Assembly (NCBI GenBank): GCA_021740745.1
Contig: JAIOZF010000003.1
Location: forward strand, 1-64,000
Length of the DNA: 64,000 nucleotides
Reading direction: 5' to 3'
From: Crocinitomicaceae bacterium
GTDB lineage: Bacteria; Bacteroidota; Bacteroidia; Flavobacteriales_D; Crocinitomicaceae
Shown: positions 53,805-62,449 of the stretch, piece by piece
How positions within the stretch are numbered: the stretch's first letter is position 1
Layout: every line of letters starts with the position of its first letter
Program-made: the position numbers and the translations under genes
Notes under the pieces: generated by a model
Told to the model about the DNA's origin: nothing
The model's input: only the letters and a program-made list of their open reading frames with translations
Databases searched by the model: none

Positions 53805-56072
53805 TCAATTCTCCATCAATTTAATCAAGTTCAAAGCTGAACCTGCTTTAAACCAGTCGATTTGAGAATTATTATAGGTATGATTTAATACGATATTTTC
53901 TTTCGATCCATTGGCATGAACGATTTCCAACGTCAAAGGTTTGCCAGGAGCAAATGATTCTAAATCGATGAAATTGAAAGTGTCGTCTTCATGGATCTTG
54001 TCATAATCCGATTCAACTGCGAAGGTCAAGCCTAACATTCCTTGTTTTTTCAAGTTCGTTTCGTGAATTCGGGCGAATGATTTCACGATAACCGCACGAA
54101 CACCTAAATGACGTGGTTCCATTGCCGCATGTTCACGTGATGAACCTTCACCATAATTATAATCTCCAACAACAATCGAAGGAACGCCAGCGGCTTTATA
54201 CGCACGTTGTACAGCTGGAACTTCTCCAATTTCTCCTGTTAACTGATTCACTACTGCATTTGTTTTTCCATTGAAAGCATTCTCAGCACCAATTAACATA
54301 TTGTTAGAAATATTATCTAGATGTCCACGGTAACGCAACCAAGGTCCGGCCATAGAAATATGATCAGTTGTACATTTTCCTTTTGCTTTGATTAGCAATT
54401 TCGCACCCATGATATTTTTACCATCCCAGAGCGGAAAATTTTCTAACAATTGCAAACGTGATGAATCTGGAGAAACAGCGATTACTATCCCACTACCATC
54501 TTCTGCTGGTGCTTGGAATCCATTGTCATCCACTGCAAAACCTTTTTTCGGCAATTCATCACCATGTGGCGGTTGAAGTTTGAATTGTTCGCCTTTATCG
54601 TTTGTTAAAAAATCGGTCAAAGGGTTGAATCCAAGGTCACCTGCAATTGCCAATGCAGCCACCATTTCTGGGGAAGTAACGAAAGCATGCGTATTTGGAT
54701 TTCCATCAGCTCTTTTCGAGAAGTTACGGTTGAATGAATGAACGATGGTATTTTTTTCTTGTTTATCTGCACCATCACGATCCCATTGACCTATGCAGGG
54801 TCCGCAAGCATTCGTAAATACTTTTGTGCCCATTTTCTCAAAGGTCGCGATGATTCCGTCACGTCCAATCGTATAACGCACTTGTTCAGAACCAGGATTG
54901 ATTCCAAATTCTGCTTTTGGCGTAATTCCGTGTGCCACTGCTTGTTCCACTATCGAAGCCGCTCTCGCCATATCTTCGTAAGAGGAGTTTGTACACGAAC
55001 CGATTAATCCCCATTCAACTTTGAGTGGCCATTCGTTGGCGATTGCTTCCGCTTTCAATTTTGAGATTGGTGTTCCGCGATCGGGCGTGAAAGGTCCATT
55101 TACATGCGGTTCCAAATCAGAAAGATTGATTTCAATTAACTCATCAAAATAGTTTGCTGGATTGGCATACACTTCGGCATCACCTGTTAAATGTTCCGCA
55201 ATTGCGTCAGCTGCCTCAACAACCTCTTTTCGGCCAGTTGCTTTCAAATATCTTCTCATGGCATCGTCGTAACCGAAAGTGGAAGTTGTTGCACCAATTT
55301 CAGCGCCCATGTTACAAATTGTTCCTTTACCGGTAGCAGAAAGAGAAAGCGCTCCGTCACCAAAATATTCTACGATTGCACCAGTTCCACCTTTCACCGT
55401 AAGAATATCTGCTACCTTGAGAATAACATCTTTTGCGGAAGTCCAACCGTTTAATTTTCCTGTAAGCTTCACCCCGATTAACTTTGGAAATTTCAATTCC
55501 CAAGCCATTCCGGCCATTACATCAACAGCATCTGCACCACCAACACCGATTGCCACCATTCCGAGTCCACCGGCATTGACGGTGTGTGAATCCGTTCCAA
55601 TCATCATTCCACCTGGGAAAGCATAATTTTCGAGTACTACTTGGTGAATAATTCCAGCGCCGGGTTTCCAGAAACCGATTCCATATTTATTGGAGATAGA
55701 TGACAAAAAGTTGAACACCTCATTGTTTTCATTTAGTGAACGTTGTAGGTCGCCCGTTGCGCCAATTTTTGCTTGAATCAAGTGATCACAATGCACCGTT
55801 GAAGGAACAGCCACTTTCTTTTTACCCGCTTGCATAAATTGCAAAAGAGCCATTTGAGCAGTTGCGTCTTGCATGGCCACTCTATCAGGAGCGAAGTCAA
55901 CATACGATTTTCCTCTTTCAAAAGCCGTTGTTGCATTTCCGTCCCACAAGTGTGTGTAAAGAATTTTTTCGGATAAGGTCAGTGGTCGACCTATAACTTT
56001 TCTTGCTGCTGCGATTCTTTCGGGATACGATGCGTAAACCTTGCGAATCATATCTATGTCAAATACTGTCAT
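53805..56072 (-). CDS. aconitate hydratase (mitochondrial-type)
   Basis: A 755-residue 4Fe-4S enzyme that converts citrate to isocitrate. The cluster ligands appear in [14 protein letters not shown] and [16 protein letters not shown] (CxxC); substrate loops [15 protein letters not shown] and [15 protein letters not shown] and the swivel-domain motif [15 protein letters not shown] are present. Length and motifs fit the mitochondrial-like aconitase common in Bacteroidota, not the AcnB type. With gltA at 20630 and lpdA at 8011, three TCA-cycle genes lie in this window, unlinked. The ORF set on the plus strand here is only shadow. Confidence 0.96.
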   Translation of the reverse strand: MTVFDIDMIRKVYASYPERIAAARKVIGRPLTLSEKILYTHLWDGNATTAFERGKSYVDFAPDRVAMQDATAQMALLQFMQAGKKKVAVPSTVHCDHLIQAKIGATGDLQRSLNENNEVFNFLSSISNKYGIGFWKPGAGIIHQVVLENYAFPGGMMIGTDSHTVNAGGLGMVAIGVGGADAVDVMAGMAWELKFPKLIGVKLTGKLNGWTSAKDVILKVADILTVKGGTGAIVEYFGDGALSLSATGKGTICNMGAEIGATTSTFGYDDAMRRYLKATGRKEVVEAADAIAEHLTGDAEVYANPANYFDELIEINLSDLEPHVNGPFTPDRGTPISKLKAEAIANEWPLKVEWGLIGSCTNSSYEDMARAASIVEQAVAHGITPKAEFGINPGSEQVRYTIGRDGIIATFEKMGTKVFTNACGPCIGQWDRDGADKQEKNTIVHSFNRNFSKRADGNPNTHAFVTSPEMVAALAIAGDLGFNPLTDFLTNDKGEQFKLQPPHGDELPKKGFAVDDNGFQAPAEDGSGIVIAVSPDSSRLQLLENFPLWDGKNIMGAKLLIKAKGKCTTDHISMAGPWLRYRGHLDNISNNMLIGAENAFNGKTNAVVNQLTGEIGEVPAVQRAYKAAGVPSIVVGDYNYGEGSSREHAAMEPRHLGVRAVIVKSFARIHETNLKKQGMLGLTFAVESDYDKIHEDDTFNFIDLESFAPGKPLTLEIVHANGSKENIVLNHTYNNSQIDWFKAGSALNLIKLMEN

Positions 56073-56273
56073 TTTCTTAACGTTTGAATGACCTAAATTT
56101 AGGCATTAAAAAACAAGGAAATCTATAAAATTTCTTTATTCCACCATTAATTTTTTCAATTAAATCGAATGAATAATTTGTTCGTACATTTAATTCTAAA
56201 TTATATACAGATTGCCCTTATACCAAAAAACAGGAAAGAAAAACAAAAGAAGTTAAAATAAAGTGTAATTTTA
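56073..56273. other. AT-rich gap upstream of the propeller gene region
   Basis: About 200 nt between the aconitase start and the structured element at 56274. It must hold the aconitase promoter on the minus strand. No ORF or clear motif is seen. Confidence 0.4.
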
Positions 56274-56340
56274 ATAACCCTCAATTTATGGGGGGGTATC
56301 CATCGCATTTGAGAGACAAGCCTCAAAAAATGAGGGTTAT
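56274..56340. repeat. structured element: 10-bp inverted repeat with internal hairpin and G7 tract
   Basis: ATAACCCTCA at 56274-56283 and TGAGGGTTAT at 56331-56340 are perfect complements around 47 nt. That interval contains GGGGGGG (56290-56296) and a smaller TTTGAG/CTCAAA hairpin (56309-56327). The structure resembles a recombination-site stem more than a terminator, as there is no T tract. Confidence 0.5.
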
Positions 56341-56346
56341 ATATAC

Positions 56347-56359
56347 GTTAGCAAACATT
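56347..56359 (+). repeat. left boundary repeat of the propeller gene unit
   Basis: GTTAGCAAACATT lies 11 nt before the ATG at 56371 and matches, inverted, AACGTTCGCTAAC at the 3' end of the gene (11/13). Confidence 0.5.
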
Positions 56360-56370
56360 AAAAAGAAAAG

Positions 56371-57861
56371 ATGAAAAAGAAATCAGTTTCACTAATAATC
56401 ACAATCCTTACCTTAGGATTAACAAGCTATGGGCAAGTGCAAATAGGTAATAATATTGATGGAGAAAATCCAGGAGACCTATCAGGTCATTCAGTAGCCA
56501 TTTCGGCTAATGGAAACATAGTCGCAATTGGTGCTATTGAAAATAATGACGGTGGAAGTAGATCGGGTCATGTGAGGGTATATGAAAATGCAGACGGTAC
56601 TTGGACACAAATAGGCGAAGATATTGCCGGAGAGGCTGTGGACGATCGGTCAGGATGGTCATTGGCTCTATCTGCAGATGGTGGTATAGTTGCCATTGGT
56701 TCTGATTTAAATAATTCATGGAGGGGTCAAGTGGAGGTGTATGAAAATATAGGAGGCACCTGGACACAAATAGGTGAAGATATTGAAGGTGAAAACTTTC
56801 AAGATATATCAGCAACAAGTATATCATTATCAAACGATGGGAGTATCATAGCTATTGGTGCGCCACGTAGCGATGGCACTGCAAATAATTCTGGACATGT
56901 TAGAGTTTTTGAAAATTCGGGTGGATCATGGATACAAATAGGTCAGGATATTGACGGTGTGCAGGAACAAGGTCGACTAGGTAATTCGGTAGCACTAAAT
57001 GGTGAAGGGAACATTGTTGCTATTGGTGCCTCTCAAAATGACGAGAATGGCACAAATACAGGTGAGGTTAAAGTCTACGAAAACATAAATGGTACTTGGA
57101 CTCAGCTAGGTGGAGACATCAATGGTGTAGTCGATTTTGAGGATTCGGGTTATAGAGTTGCGTTATCCGAAGTTGGAGATATAGTAGCTATTAGTTCAGC
57201 GAGCAGCAATGCCAATGGCCTGCATTCGGGTCATGTACGAATTTTTGAATACCTGGGAGGCGTCTGGACACAAATAGGTGAAGATATAAATGGGGAAGCA
57301 AGTGAAGATTATTTTGGTTGGTCGATGGCGCTGTCCGCAAGCGGAAACATTATAGCCATTGGCTCGCTATGGAATGATAACAATGGAAGTGACGCAGGTA
57401 ATGTTAGAATTTTTCAAAATCTAAGTGGAGTTTGGACACAAATAGGTGAGAGTATTAACGGAGAGGCTGCTAATGATAATTCAGGTTTTTCGGTAGATAT
57501 TTCTGATGATGGAAGTATCGTGGCTATTGGTGCCAAAGCAAATGATGGAAATGGTGACTTTTCAGGGCATGTAAGAGTGTTTGATCTAACGCAATCTGTT
57601 CTGTCAATTCCCACAATTGATATAGAAACCACATTAAGTTTATTTCCAAATCCATCAAGGGATTTCATAAAAATACAATTAGAGGCAGATCAGATTGAAA
57701 AGATAGAACTATATAGTCTGACAGGTAAACTAATTTTCAAAACGGATTTGAATTCTAATATATTCATTTTAGATACCGCCAATTATCCTTCCGGAACCTA
57801 TCTCTTGAAAGTTTTTAGTCAAAATCATGGCTGCATAAATACAAAGTTTATAAAGGAATAA
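56371..57861 (+). CDS. T9SS-sorted protein with seven propeller-type repeats
   Basis: A 496-residue secreted protein: signal peptide (MKKKSVSLIITILTLGLTSY), then seven repeats of about 55 residues (about 22-405) each built like WTQIGEDIAGEAVDDRSGWS followed by SADGGIVAIGS and a GHVRVYEN-type strand, and a type A sorting domain (LSLFPNPSRDFIKIQLEADQ to the end). Seven similar repeats suggest one seven-bladed beta-propeller, with FG-GAP-like spacing. It is probably exposed on the surface or released; ligand is unknown. It is closely framed by inverted repeats and lies next to an IS, so it may belong to a mobile or cassette-like unit. Confidence 0.85.
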   Translation: MKKKSVSLIITILTLGLTSYGQVQIGNNIDGENPGDLSGHSVAISANGNIVAIGAIENNDGGSRSGHVRVYENADGTWTQIGEDIAGEAVDDRSGWSLALSADGGIVAIGSDLNNSWRGQVEVYENIGGTWTQIGEDIEGENFQDISATSISLSNDGSIIAIGAPRSDGTANNSGHVRVFENSGGSWIQIGQDIDGVQEQGRLGNSVALNGEGNIVAIGASQNDENGTNTGEVKVYENINGTWTQLGGDINGVVDFEDSGYRVALSEVGDIVAISSASSNANGLHSGHVRIFEYLGGVWTQIGEDINGEASEDYFGWSMALSASGNIIAIGSLWNDNNGSDAGNVRIFQNLSGVWTQIGESINGEAANDNSGFSVDISDDGSIVAIGAKANDGNGDFSGHVRVFDLTQSVLSIPTIDIETTLSLFPNPSRDFIKIQLEADQIEKIELYSLTGKLIFKTDLNSNIFILDTANYPSGTYLLKVFSQNHGCINTKFIKE

Positions 57862-57872
57862 CGTTCGCTAAC
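57860..57872 (-). repeat. right boundary repeat of the propeller gene unit
   Basis: AACGTTCGCTAAC begins at the gene's last stop-codon bases and is an 11/13 inverted match to 56347-56359. Confidence 0.5.
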
Positions 57873-57877
57873 AACAC

Positions 57878-57981
57878 CTACAAAAAATTGCCGGTTTAGT
57901 GCTTCGTATGACAGTTTTGTGGTTAATCAAACTTGGTTCTCCGCATCAACATTTGTGGTAAAAATCGCCAACTTCTTGTAG
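57878..57981. repeat. imperfect long palindrome downstream of the propeller gene (attC-like shape)
   Basis: CTACAAAAAATTGCCG at 57878-57893 pairs with CGCCAACTTCTTGTAG at 57966-57981 (13/16), enclosing 72 nt without a coding frame. The long imperfect hairpin is reminiscent of integron attC sites, but the canonical RYYYAAC/GTTRRRY cores are not visible. Confidence 0.5.
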
Positions 57982-57998
57982 CTGCAAAACGTCAAACT

Positions 57999-59687
57999 GT
58001 CTAAAAACCCTTCTCTTTTCCACATCAACTTTTTCATAAAATCATCCTTTTTCTCATTGTGAAAATGGTGACTTTTTGTATCTTTCTGTATGAAATTTAT
58101 TCAAGGAAAAGATCGGAATCAAACAGAGTTTTTCTGTTTGGATCAAGCTGTTTCAGATGATAACGAAGTAAGATTGATCGATTTGTTCGTTGGTGCAATA
58201 AGAGTTTCTGATTATGGTTTTAAAATGGAGTTCATTGAAAATGGTCGTCCGGCTTATCATCCCTCAGATTTGTTGAAGTTGTTTATTTACGGGTATTTGA
58301 ACCGGATTCGTTCATCTAGACATTTAGAAAAGGAATGTAAGCGCAACATTGAACTAATGTGGTTAATGCGCGGGCTCACTCCGGATCACAACACTATTGC
58401 CAATTTCAGAAAAGACAATCCAAAAGCCATTCGAAAAGTGTTTCATGCGACGGTTTCTCTTGCCAAGAACTTTGATTTAATCGGTGGTAAATTACTTGCA
58501 GGTGATGGAACCAAGTTGCGCGCTCAAAACTCAAAGAAAAACAACTTCAACGAAAAGAAGATTGAAAGACATATTGCTTACATTGATGACAAGCTCAATG
58601 AATACAGCACTATTCTTGCCAGCGAAGACAAAGATTTAAGTGAGGAAAAAAAGCAAGAAATCAACGATAAAATCGATAAACACCAACAGCACAAAGACAA
58701 GTACGAAGAATTTAAAAAGCAACTCGATGAAACTGGAGCAGTTCAAATTTCAACTTCAGATCCCGATAGTAGACAAATGATTGTGCGCAACAATATCACT
58801 GAAGTTGCCTATAATGTTCAGTCGACAGTTGATGCTAAACACAACATTCCAATCGACTTCAAAGTCACCAATAAAAACGATTCCAAAGCCATGGGCGCGA
58901 TGGTTCGCCGAGCAAAAACCATTTTGGGGCACACTGATTTTACAGCCATTTTTGACAAGGGATACCACACTGGAACTGAGTTCGATTATGCCCATAAGCA
59001 AGGTGTTGAGGTGATTGTGGCTTTTCCTGATGTTGCTTCGCATGCACCAGATATTTCATTTGATGTCGAACATTTTGATTACAACAAACAACGCGATGAA
59101 TATACTTGTCCGGCAGGAGAATTACTCACCACAAACGGACGCTGGTACAACAAAGCAAGCGGAAAAACCATCAACCGTGTCAAACACTACAAAACAAAAT
59201 CTTGTTTAACATGCAGCCTTTTTGAAAAATGCACCCGAAACAAAACAGGACGCTTCATTGAGCGATCGGAACACATGGATTTGATTGATGCCAACAAAAA
59301 AAGAGTACAACAAAACATGGATGTCTATCGAAAACGCCAGGCAATCGTTGAACATCCTTTTGGTGTAATAAAAAGACAATGGGATTTTTACTACATCATA
59401 ACAAAAAAGTCAATAAAACATGCTTCGGCAGATGTAGGATTAATCTTTACCTGTTACAATTTGCGCCGGATATTTAATTTGATTGGCAAAAATGAGTTGA
59501 AAGAGTACCTGAAAGGGCTTGCTTCCATGTTTTTGAATTTAATCGGGCATTTTAAGCTCAATAGACGAATGTTTGGTATTGATTTTTTCGAAGGTACATT
59601 TTCAAAGTGGCAACATTTGGCTTCTTTAAATGAATTATATTTGGGTAAAAAACAGTTCGGATTTGAATCTAAATGGGTTTTTATACG
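57999..59687 (+). mobile_element. IS1182-like insertion sequence
   Basis: Terminal repeats GTCTAAAAACCC (57999-58010) and GGGTTTTTATAC (59675-59686) match in 11/12 positions when inverted. AACT occurs just outside the left end (57995-57998) and again at 59688-59691, possibly a target duplication but short enough to be chance. One transposase frame fills the interior. Boundaries are tentative, because the transposase stop at 59709 lies 22 nt beyond the right repeat. Confidence 0.65.
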
Positions 59688-59709
59688 AACTGCCGTTAGG
59701 TGTTATTAG
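58090..59709 (+). CDS. IS1182-family transposase
   Basis: A 539-residue DDE transposase. The N-terminal DUF772-type domain (RPAYHPSDLLKLFIYGYLNR) and the DDE core are complete: D near residue 139 (LLAGDGTKLRA), D near 290 (TAIFDKGYHTG), E near 420 (AIVEHPFGVIKRQWDF), with a Lys/Glu-rich linker at 160-215 and a small Cys cluster (CLTCSLFEKCTRNK). There is no frameshift. The last residues (RTAVRCY) are encoded outside the predicted right terminal repeat. A near -7 box (TATCTTTC at 58079-58086) ends 3 nt before the ATG. Confidence 0.9.
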   Translation: MKFIQGKDRNQTEFFCLDQAVSDDNEVRLIDLFVGAIRVSDYGFKMEFIENGRPAYHPSDLLKLFIYGYLNRIRSSRHLEKECKRNIELMWLMRGLTPDHNTIANFRKDNPKAIRKVFHATVSLAKNFDLIGGKLLAGDGTKLRAQNSKKNNFNEKKIERHIAYIDDKLNEYSTILASEDKDLSEEKKQEINDKIDKHQQHKDKYEEFKKQLDETGAVQISTSDPDSRQMIVRNNITEVAYNVQSTVDAKHNIPIDFKVTNKNDSKAMGAMVRRAKTILGHTDFTAIFDKGYHTGTEFDYAHKQGVEVIVAFPDVASHAPDISFDVEHFDYNKQRDEYTCPAGELLTTNGRWYNKASGKTINRVKHYKTKSCLTCSLFEKCTRNKTGRFIERSEHMDLIDANKKRVQQNMDVYRKRQAIVEHPFGVIKRQWDFYYIITKKSIKHASADVGLIFTCYNLRRIFNLIGKNELKEYLKGLASMFLNLIGHFKLNRRMFGIDFFEGTFSKWQHLASLNELYLGKKQFGFESKWVFIRTAVRCY

Positions 59710-59810
59710 TCGATTGCTCGAGGTCAACGAACTCTGTATGAAAACCACTAGAGGAAGGGTTATCTGAGTTTGGAAATGTGCTGAAGTTAGGGGAAATAAT
59801 AGATTAGATA

Positions 59811-61661
59811 TCAGATGATATTCTCTATTCTCACAGTTGTCCCTTTTTCAGTAGATGTTAAAACGAATTCCGCACCCATTTCTTCGGAACGTTGTTTCAT
59901 GTTTTGAATTCCATAACCTGGAGAATAGTTTGACAGGTCGAATCCTATACCATTGTCTTTAATGATAAAACTATTCCTGCTGAATTTTATGTCAATGCGC
60001 GTTGCTTTTGAATATTTCATCGCGTTATTAATTGCTTCCTGAGCAATTCGATATAGATGCAGTGCGTTAGATGAAATAATCTCTTCGTTCGGATCAATTT
60101 CTAATTCAGTGCACATCTCAAGTTTTCCCTCACTGCGTTTCTCAGCAAACAAAGATATTTTCTCTAGCAAATCACCTTTTTGGATCGCGTCTTGTCGGAT
60201 TGACCAGATCGTTTCACGCAACAATCCTGATGCCTCCCTACTAAGTGTAGCAAGTTCGTTGAATTCATTTTTTTCCTCAATGTGCGGCGTGGAAGCGGCC
60301 TTAATATCGAGTTTGGAAGTAATCAATGTGAGTTCTGCACCAATATTGTCGTGCAAGTCACGAGAGATGCGCATGCGCTCGAATTCAAGATCCTTTAGGT
60401 TTTTTACTTCGAGCTTTCTTTTTTCAGAAATTCTTTTCAGCTGAATAGAAAACGCTGCTAGCAGGACTACCATAAACAAAAGCCCAAGAACCCAGATCCA
60501 GTTTCTGAATTCGTTAGTCTTCAATCGTTCCTCCAGAAAAGCCTTCTCTTTTTCAGTGGTTTTATACTTCACCGACAATTCGTTGAACGATCGATTGTTT
60601 TTTTCGCTGTAAATTGAATCCTGATAGTCTATATAATTATCGAAGTACTGATCGGCCTTTTCGTAGTTTCCTTTTAGGTGCTCGAGACGGGTAAGACCTT
60701 TGTATGCATTTCGCAATTCGATGTAAGAATTTATCTCTTTGGCCAAAATGAGAGATTTTCTAAGATTTGATTCACCTTGTTCAAATTCCTTTAGGTCAAG
60801 ATAGCATTGGCCAATATTGTTAAGAAGCGGTGTGAGGGCGGATTTACTTTTTAATTGTTCAGCAATTAGTTTCGCTTTCAAATAGTAGTTAAGTCCCTCC
60901 TGGATTTTACCTTGATTTCTAAAATTCACCCCGATATTTTGATAGATGGTACATAAAAAATGAAGGTCTTTATCCTTATCGATGTATTCAAGACAATTGA
61001 AATACATATCATTAGCTTGTTGAAAATCATTCATTTTCATGTAAAGAACACCTAGATTCCCATAGACTGAAACCAATATGAGAGGGTCATTCAGCAATAA
61101 TCCTGATTTCAGAGCTTTCTGGTAATAGTTTTCTGCTTCTTTGAAATTTTGGGTTTTTTCATAAATAGCTCCTATGTTGATTTGGAGTTGCGTTACCTGA
61201 GGTAGCGCCTCGAATGATTCAAATATGTCGAGTGCGATTAGGTTGTCATTCAGTGCCTTTTTGAATTCACCTTTTTCGAAGTGAGCCAAGGCTAGTTTAT
61301 TGTATACTTTGGCCACTAGAATTTTTTCACCAGATTTCTTTGCAAGTGGCATTGCTTTTTTCATTAATAACAGGACGCTGTCGTACACGCCTTTGTTATA
61401 GTAAGAAATACTCCAATCACTTAGAACTTGAGCTTGTAGAGCAGGATCTTTTAACTTCGAAGCCTCGGCAAATGCCTTTTTTCCAAAAATGATCCCTTTG
61501 TTAACATCTGAGGAGGAATAATAGAAAGAAAGGTCGGCTAATGCCTGAACCTTTTCCTTGCCTTTAAGTTGATATACTTTTTGTTCAAGATCTTTCATCT
61601 GAGAAAAACTATCCAAACCAATTACTAATAAACCGATTATAAGTAATATTCTTACCTTCAT
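59811..61661 (-). CDS. TPR-containing sensor histidine kinase (HisKA_3 type)
   Basis: A 616-residue kinase: signal peptide (MKVRILLIIGLLVIGLDSFS), about seven TPR units in the periplasmic part (about 40-335; YNKLALAHFEKGEFKKALND is one), a coiled segment, one membrane helix (about 388-408), an H-box RISRDLHDNIGAELT (His about 437) and a HATPase domain (AQEAINNAMKYSK, KDNGIGFDL, GYGIQNMKQRSEEMGAEF). This NarL-pairing kinase class is common in Bacteroidota. It is 1 nt downstream of the response-regulator gene, so the two form a cognate pair. The stimulus is unknown. Confidence 0.92.
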   Translation of the reverse strand: MKVRILLIIGLLVIGLDSFSQMKDLEQKVYQLKGKEKVQALADLSFYYSSSDVNKGIIFGKKAFAEASKLKDPALQAQVLSDWSISYYNKGVYDSVLLLMKKAMPLAKKSGEKILVAKVYNKLALAHFEKGEFKKALNDNLIALDIFESFEALPQVTQLQINIGAIYEKTQNFKEAENYYQKALKSGLLLNDPLILVSVYGNLGVLYMKMNDFQQANDMYFNCLEYIDKDKDLHFLCTIYQNIGVNFRNQGKIQEGLNYYLKAKLIAEQLKSKSALTPLLNNIGQCYLDLKEFEQGESNLRKSLILAKEINSYIELRNAYKGLTRLEHLKGNYEKADQYFDNYIDYQDSIYSEKNNRSFNELSVKYKTTEKEKAFLEERLKTNEFRNWIWVLGLLFMVVLLAAFSIQLKRISEKRKLEVKNLKDLEFERMRISRDLHDNIGAELTLITSKLDIKAASTPHIEEKNEFNELATLSREASGLLRETIWSIRQDAIQKGDLLEKISLFAEKRSEGKLEMCTELEIDPNEEIISSNALHLYRIAQEAINNAMKYSKATRIDIKFSRNSFIIKDNGIGFDLSNYSPGYGIQNMKQRSEEMGAEFVLTSTEKGTTVRIENII

Positions 61662-61662
61662 A

Positions 61663-62310
61663 TTAAAGAATTCCTCCCTTTTGAGCCTTATCAATCGCCC
61701 CTGTGCGGTTATTTACTTCTAATTTACGGTAAATATTCTCAACATGTTTTCGGACAGTACCGTAACTGATGAATAAATTGTCGGCAATCTGCTCGTAGCT
61801 GAGGCCTTTGGACAACTGCTCCAGCACCTGTATCTCACGTTCAGTCAAGTGATAATCAAACTGATCCTGAACATTTTGGGATGGTGAAGACTTCCGTATT
61901 AGCTGCAAAGCTTTTTTTGCAATCATTGCACTCATGGGCATTCCTCCCTCTAACGCTTCAAAAATAGATCGGTGGATCTTTTGGGGAACCTCATCTTTGA
62001 GTAAATAGCCGCATGCTCCCGACAACATAGCATCAAATAAATTTTGTTCGTCATCAAATACCGAAGACATAACAATCTTTATCTGTGGCCATCGCTGACT
62101 AATCAGATTTGTTGCTTCTATACCATTCATTTCAGGCATATTGATATCCATAATAATCACATCCACATTATGGTCTCGCTCCAATAGCTTAATTATTTCT
62201 GCTCCATTAGGCGCAATGAATTTCAATTTAAAATCGGGCGAAAGCAGGATTTTTGCTTTTAAGGCTTCAGCTATGCGAGTAATGTCTTCGACTATGGCAA
62301 TTTGTATCAT
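61663..62310 (-). CDS. NarL/LuxR-family response regulator
   Basis: A 215-residue regulator. The receiver domain has the acidic pair at Glu8/Asp9, the phosphoacceptor Asp55 in VIIMDINMPEMNG, and YLLKDEVP with the conserved lysine. A LuxR-type HTH follows (LTEREIQVLEQLSKGLSYEQ, IADNLFISYGTVRKHVENIY). It is transcribed ahead of the kinase gene, with only 1 nt between them. The perfect palindrome at 62353-62374 lies 43 nt upstream of its start, 20 bp from its -7 box, and is a strong candidate for its own binding site. Confidence 0.95.
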   Translation of the reverse strand: MIQIAIVEDITRIAEALKAKILLSPDFKLKFIAPNGAEIIKLLERDHNVDVIIMDINMPEMNGIEATNLISQRWPQIKIVMSSVFDDEQNLFDAMLSGACGYLLKDEVPQKIHRSIFEALEGGMPMSAMIAKKALQLIRKSSPSQNVQDQFDYHLTEREIQVLEQLSKGLSYEQIADNLFISYGTVRKHVENIYRKLEVNNRTGAIDKAQKGGIL

Positions 62311-62324
62311 GAGATTCTTTTCGA

Positions 62325-62332
62325 CAAAAATA
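62325..62332 (-). promoter_or_regulatory. candidate -7 element for the response-regulator/kinase operon
   Basis: On the minus strand the sequence is TATTTTTG, an exact TAnnTTTG match, 20 nt beyond the left edge of the palindrome at 62353. Confidence 0.55.
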
Positions 62333-62352
62333 GTTTAGCATCCTATTTGCGA

Positions 62353-62374
62353 AAATACGCAACATTGCGTATTT
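62353..62374. promoter_or_regulatory. bidirectional operator candidate (10-bp inverted repeat) for the response regulator
   Basis: AAATACGCAA and TTGCGTATTT are perfect 10-bp arms around CA. The site lies exactly 20 nt from -7-like boxes on both sides and recurs at 63895-63916 with 18/22 identity, again 20 nt from a -7-like box. Confidence 0.65.
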
Positions 62375-62394
62375 CGTGTTATTAACAGCCAAAG

Positions 62395-62402
62395 TAATTT
62401 CG
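62395..62402 (+). promoter_or_regulatory. near-consensus -7 element for the BNR-repeat protein gene
   Basis: TAATTTCG differs from TAnnTTTG by one base and lies 20 nt after the palindrome. A weak -7 box with an operator in the -33 position suits an activated promoter. Confidence 0.5.
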
Positions 62403-62449
62403 TTCTGTACTTTTTAAACCCAAAGTATGCAAAAACAAAAATAAACAAT

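Noticed and set aside
55154-55626. Several plus-strand open frames inside aconitase
   Set aside because: Shadow frames of a highly conserved gene, with no start context or recognisable composition.
56290-56296. G7 run as a phase-variation tract
   Set aside because: It lies outside any coding frame and 74 nt before the gene, within a structured element; promoter-spacing variation is possible but not supported.
57878-57981. Integron attC site proper
   Set aside because: The hairpin shape fits, but the RYYYAAC/GTTRRRY core sites are not present and no integron integrase is in the window.
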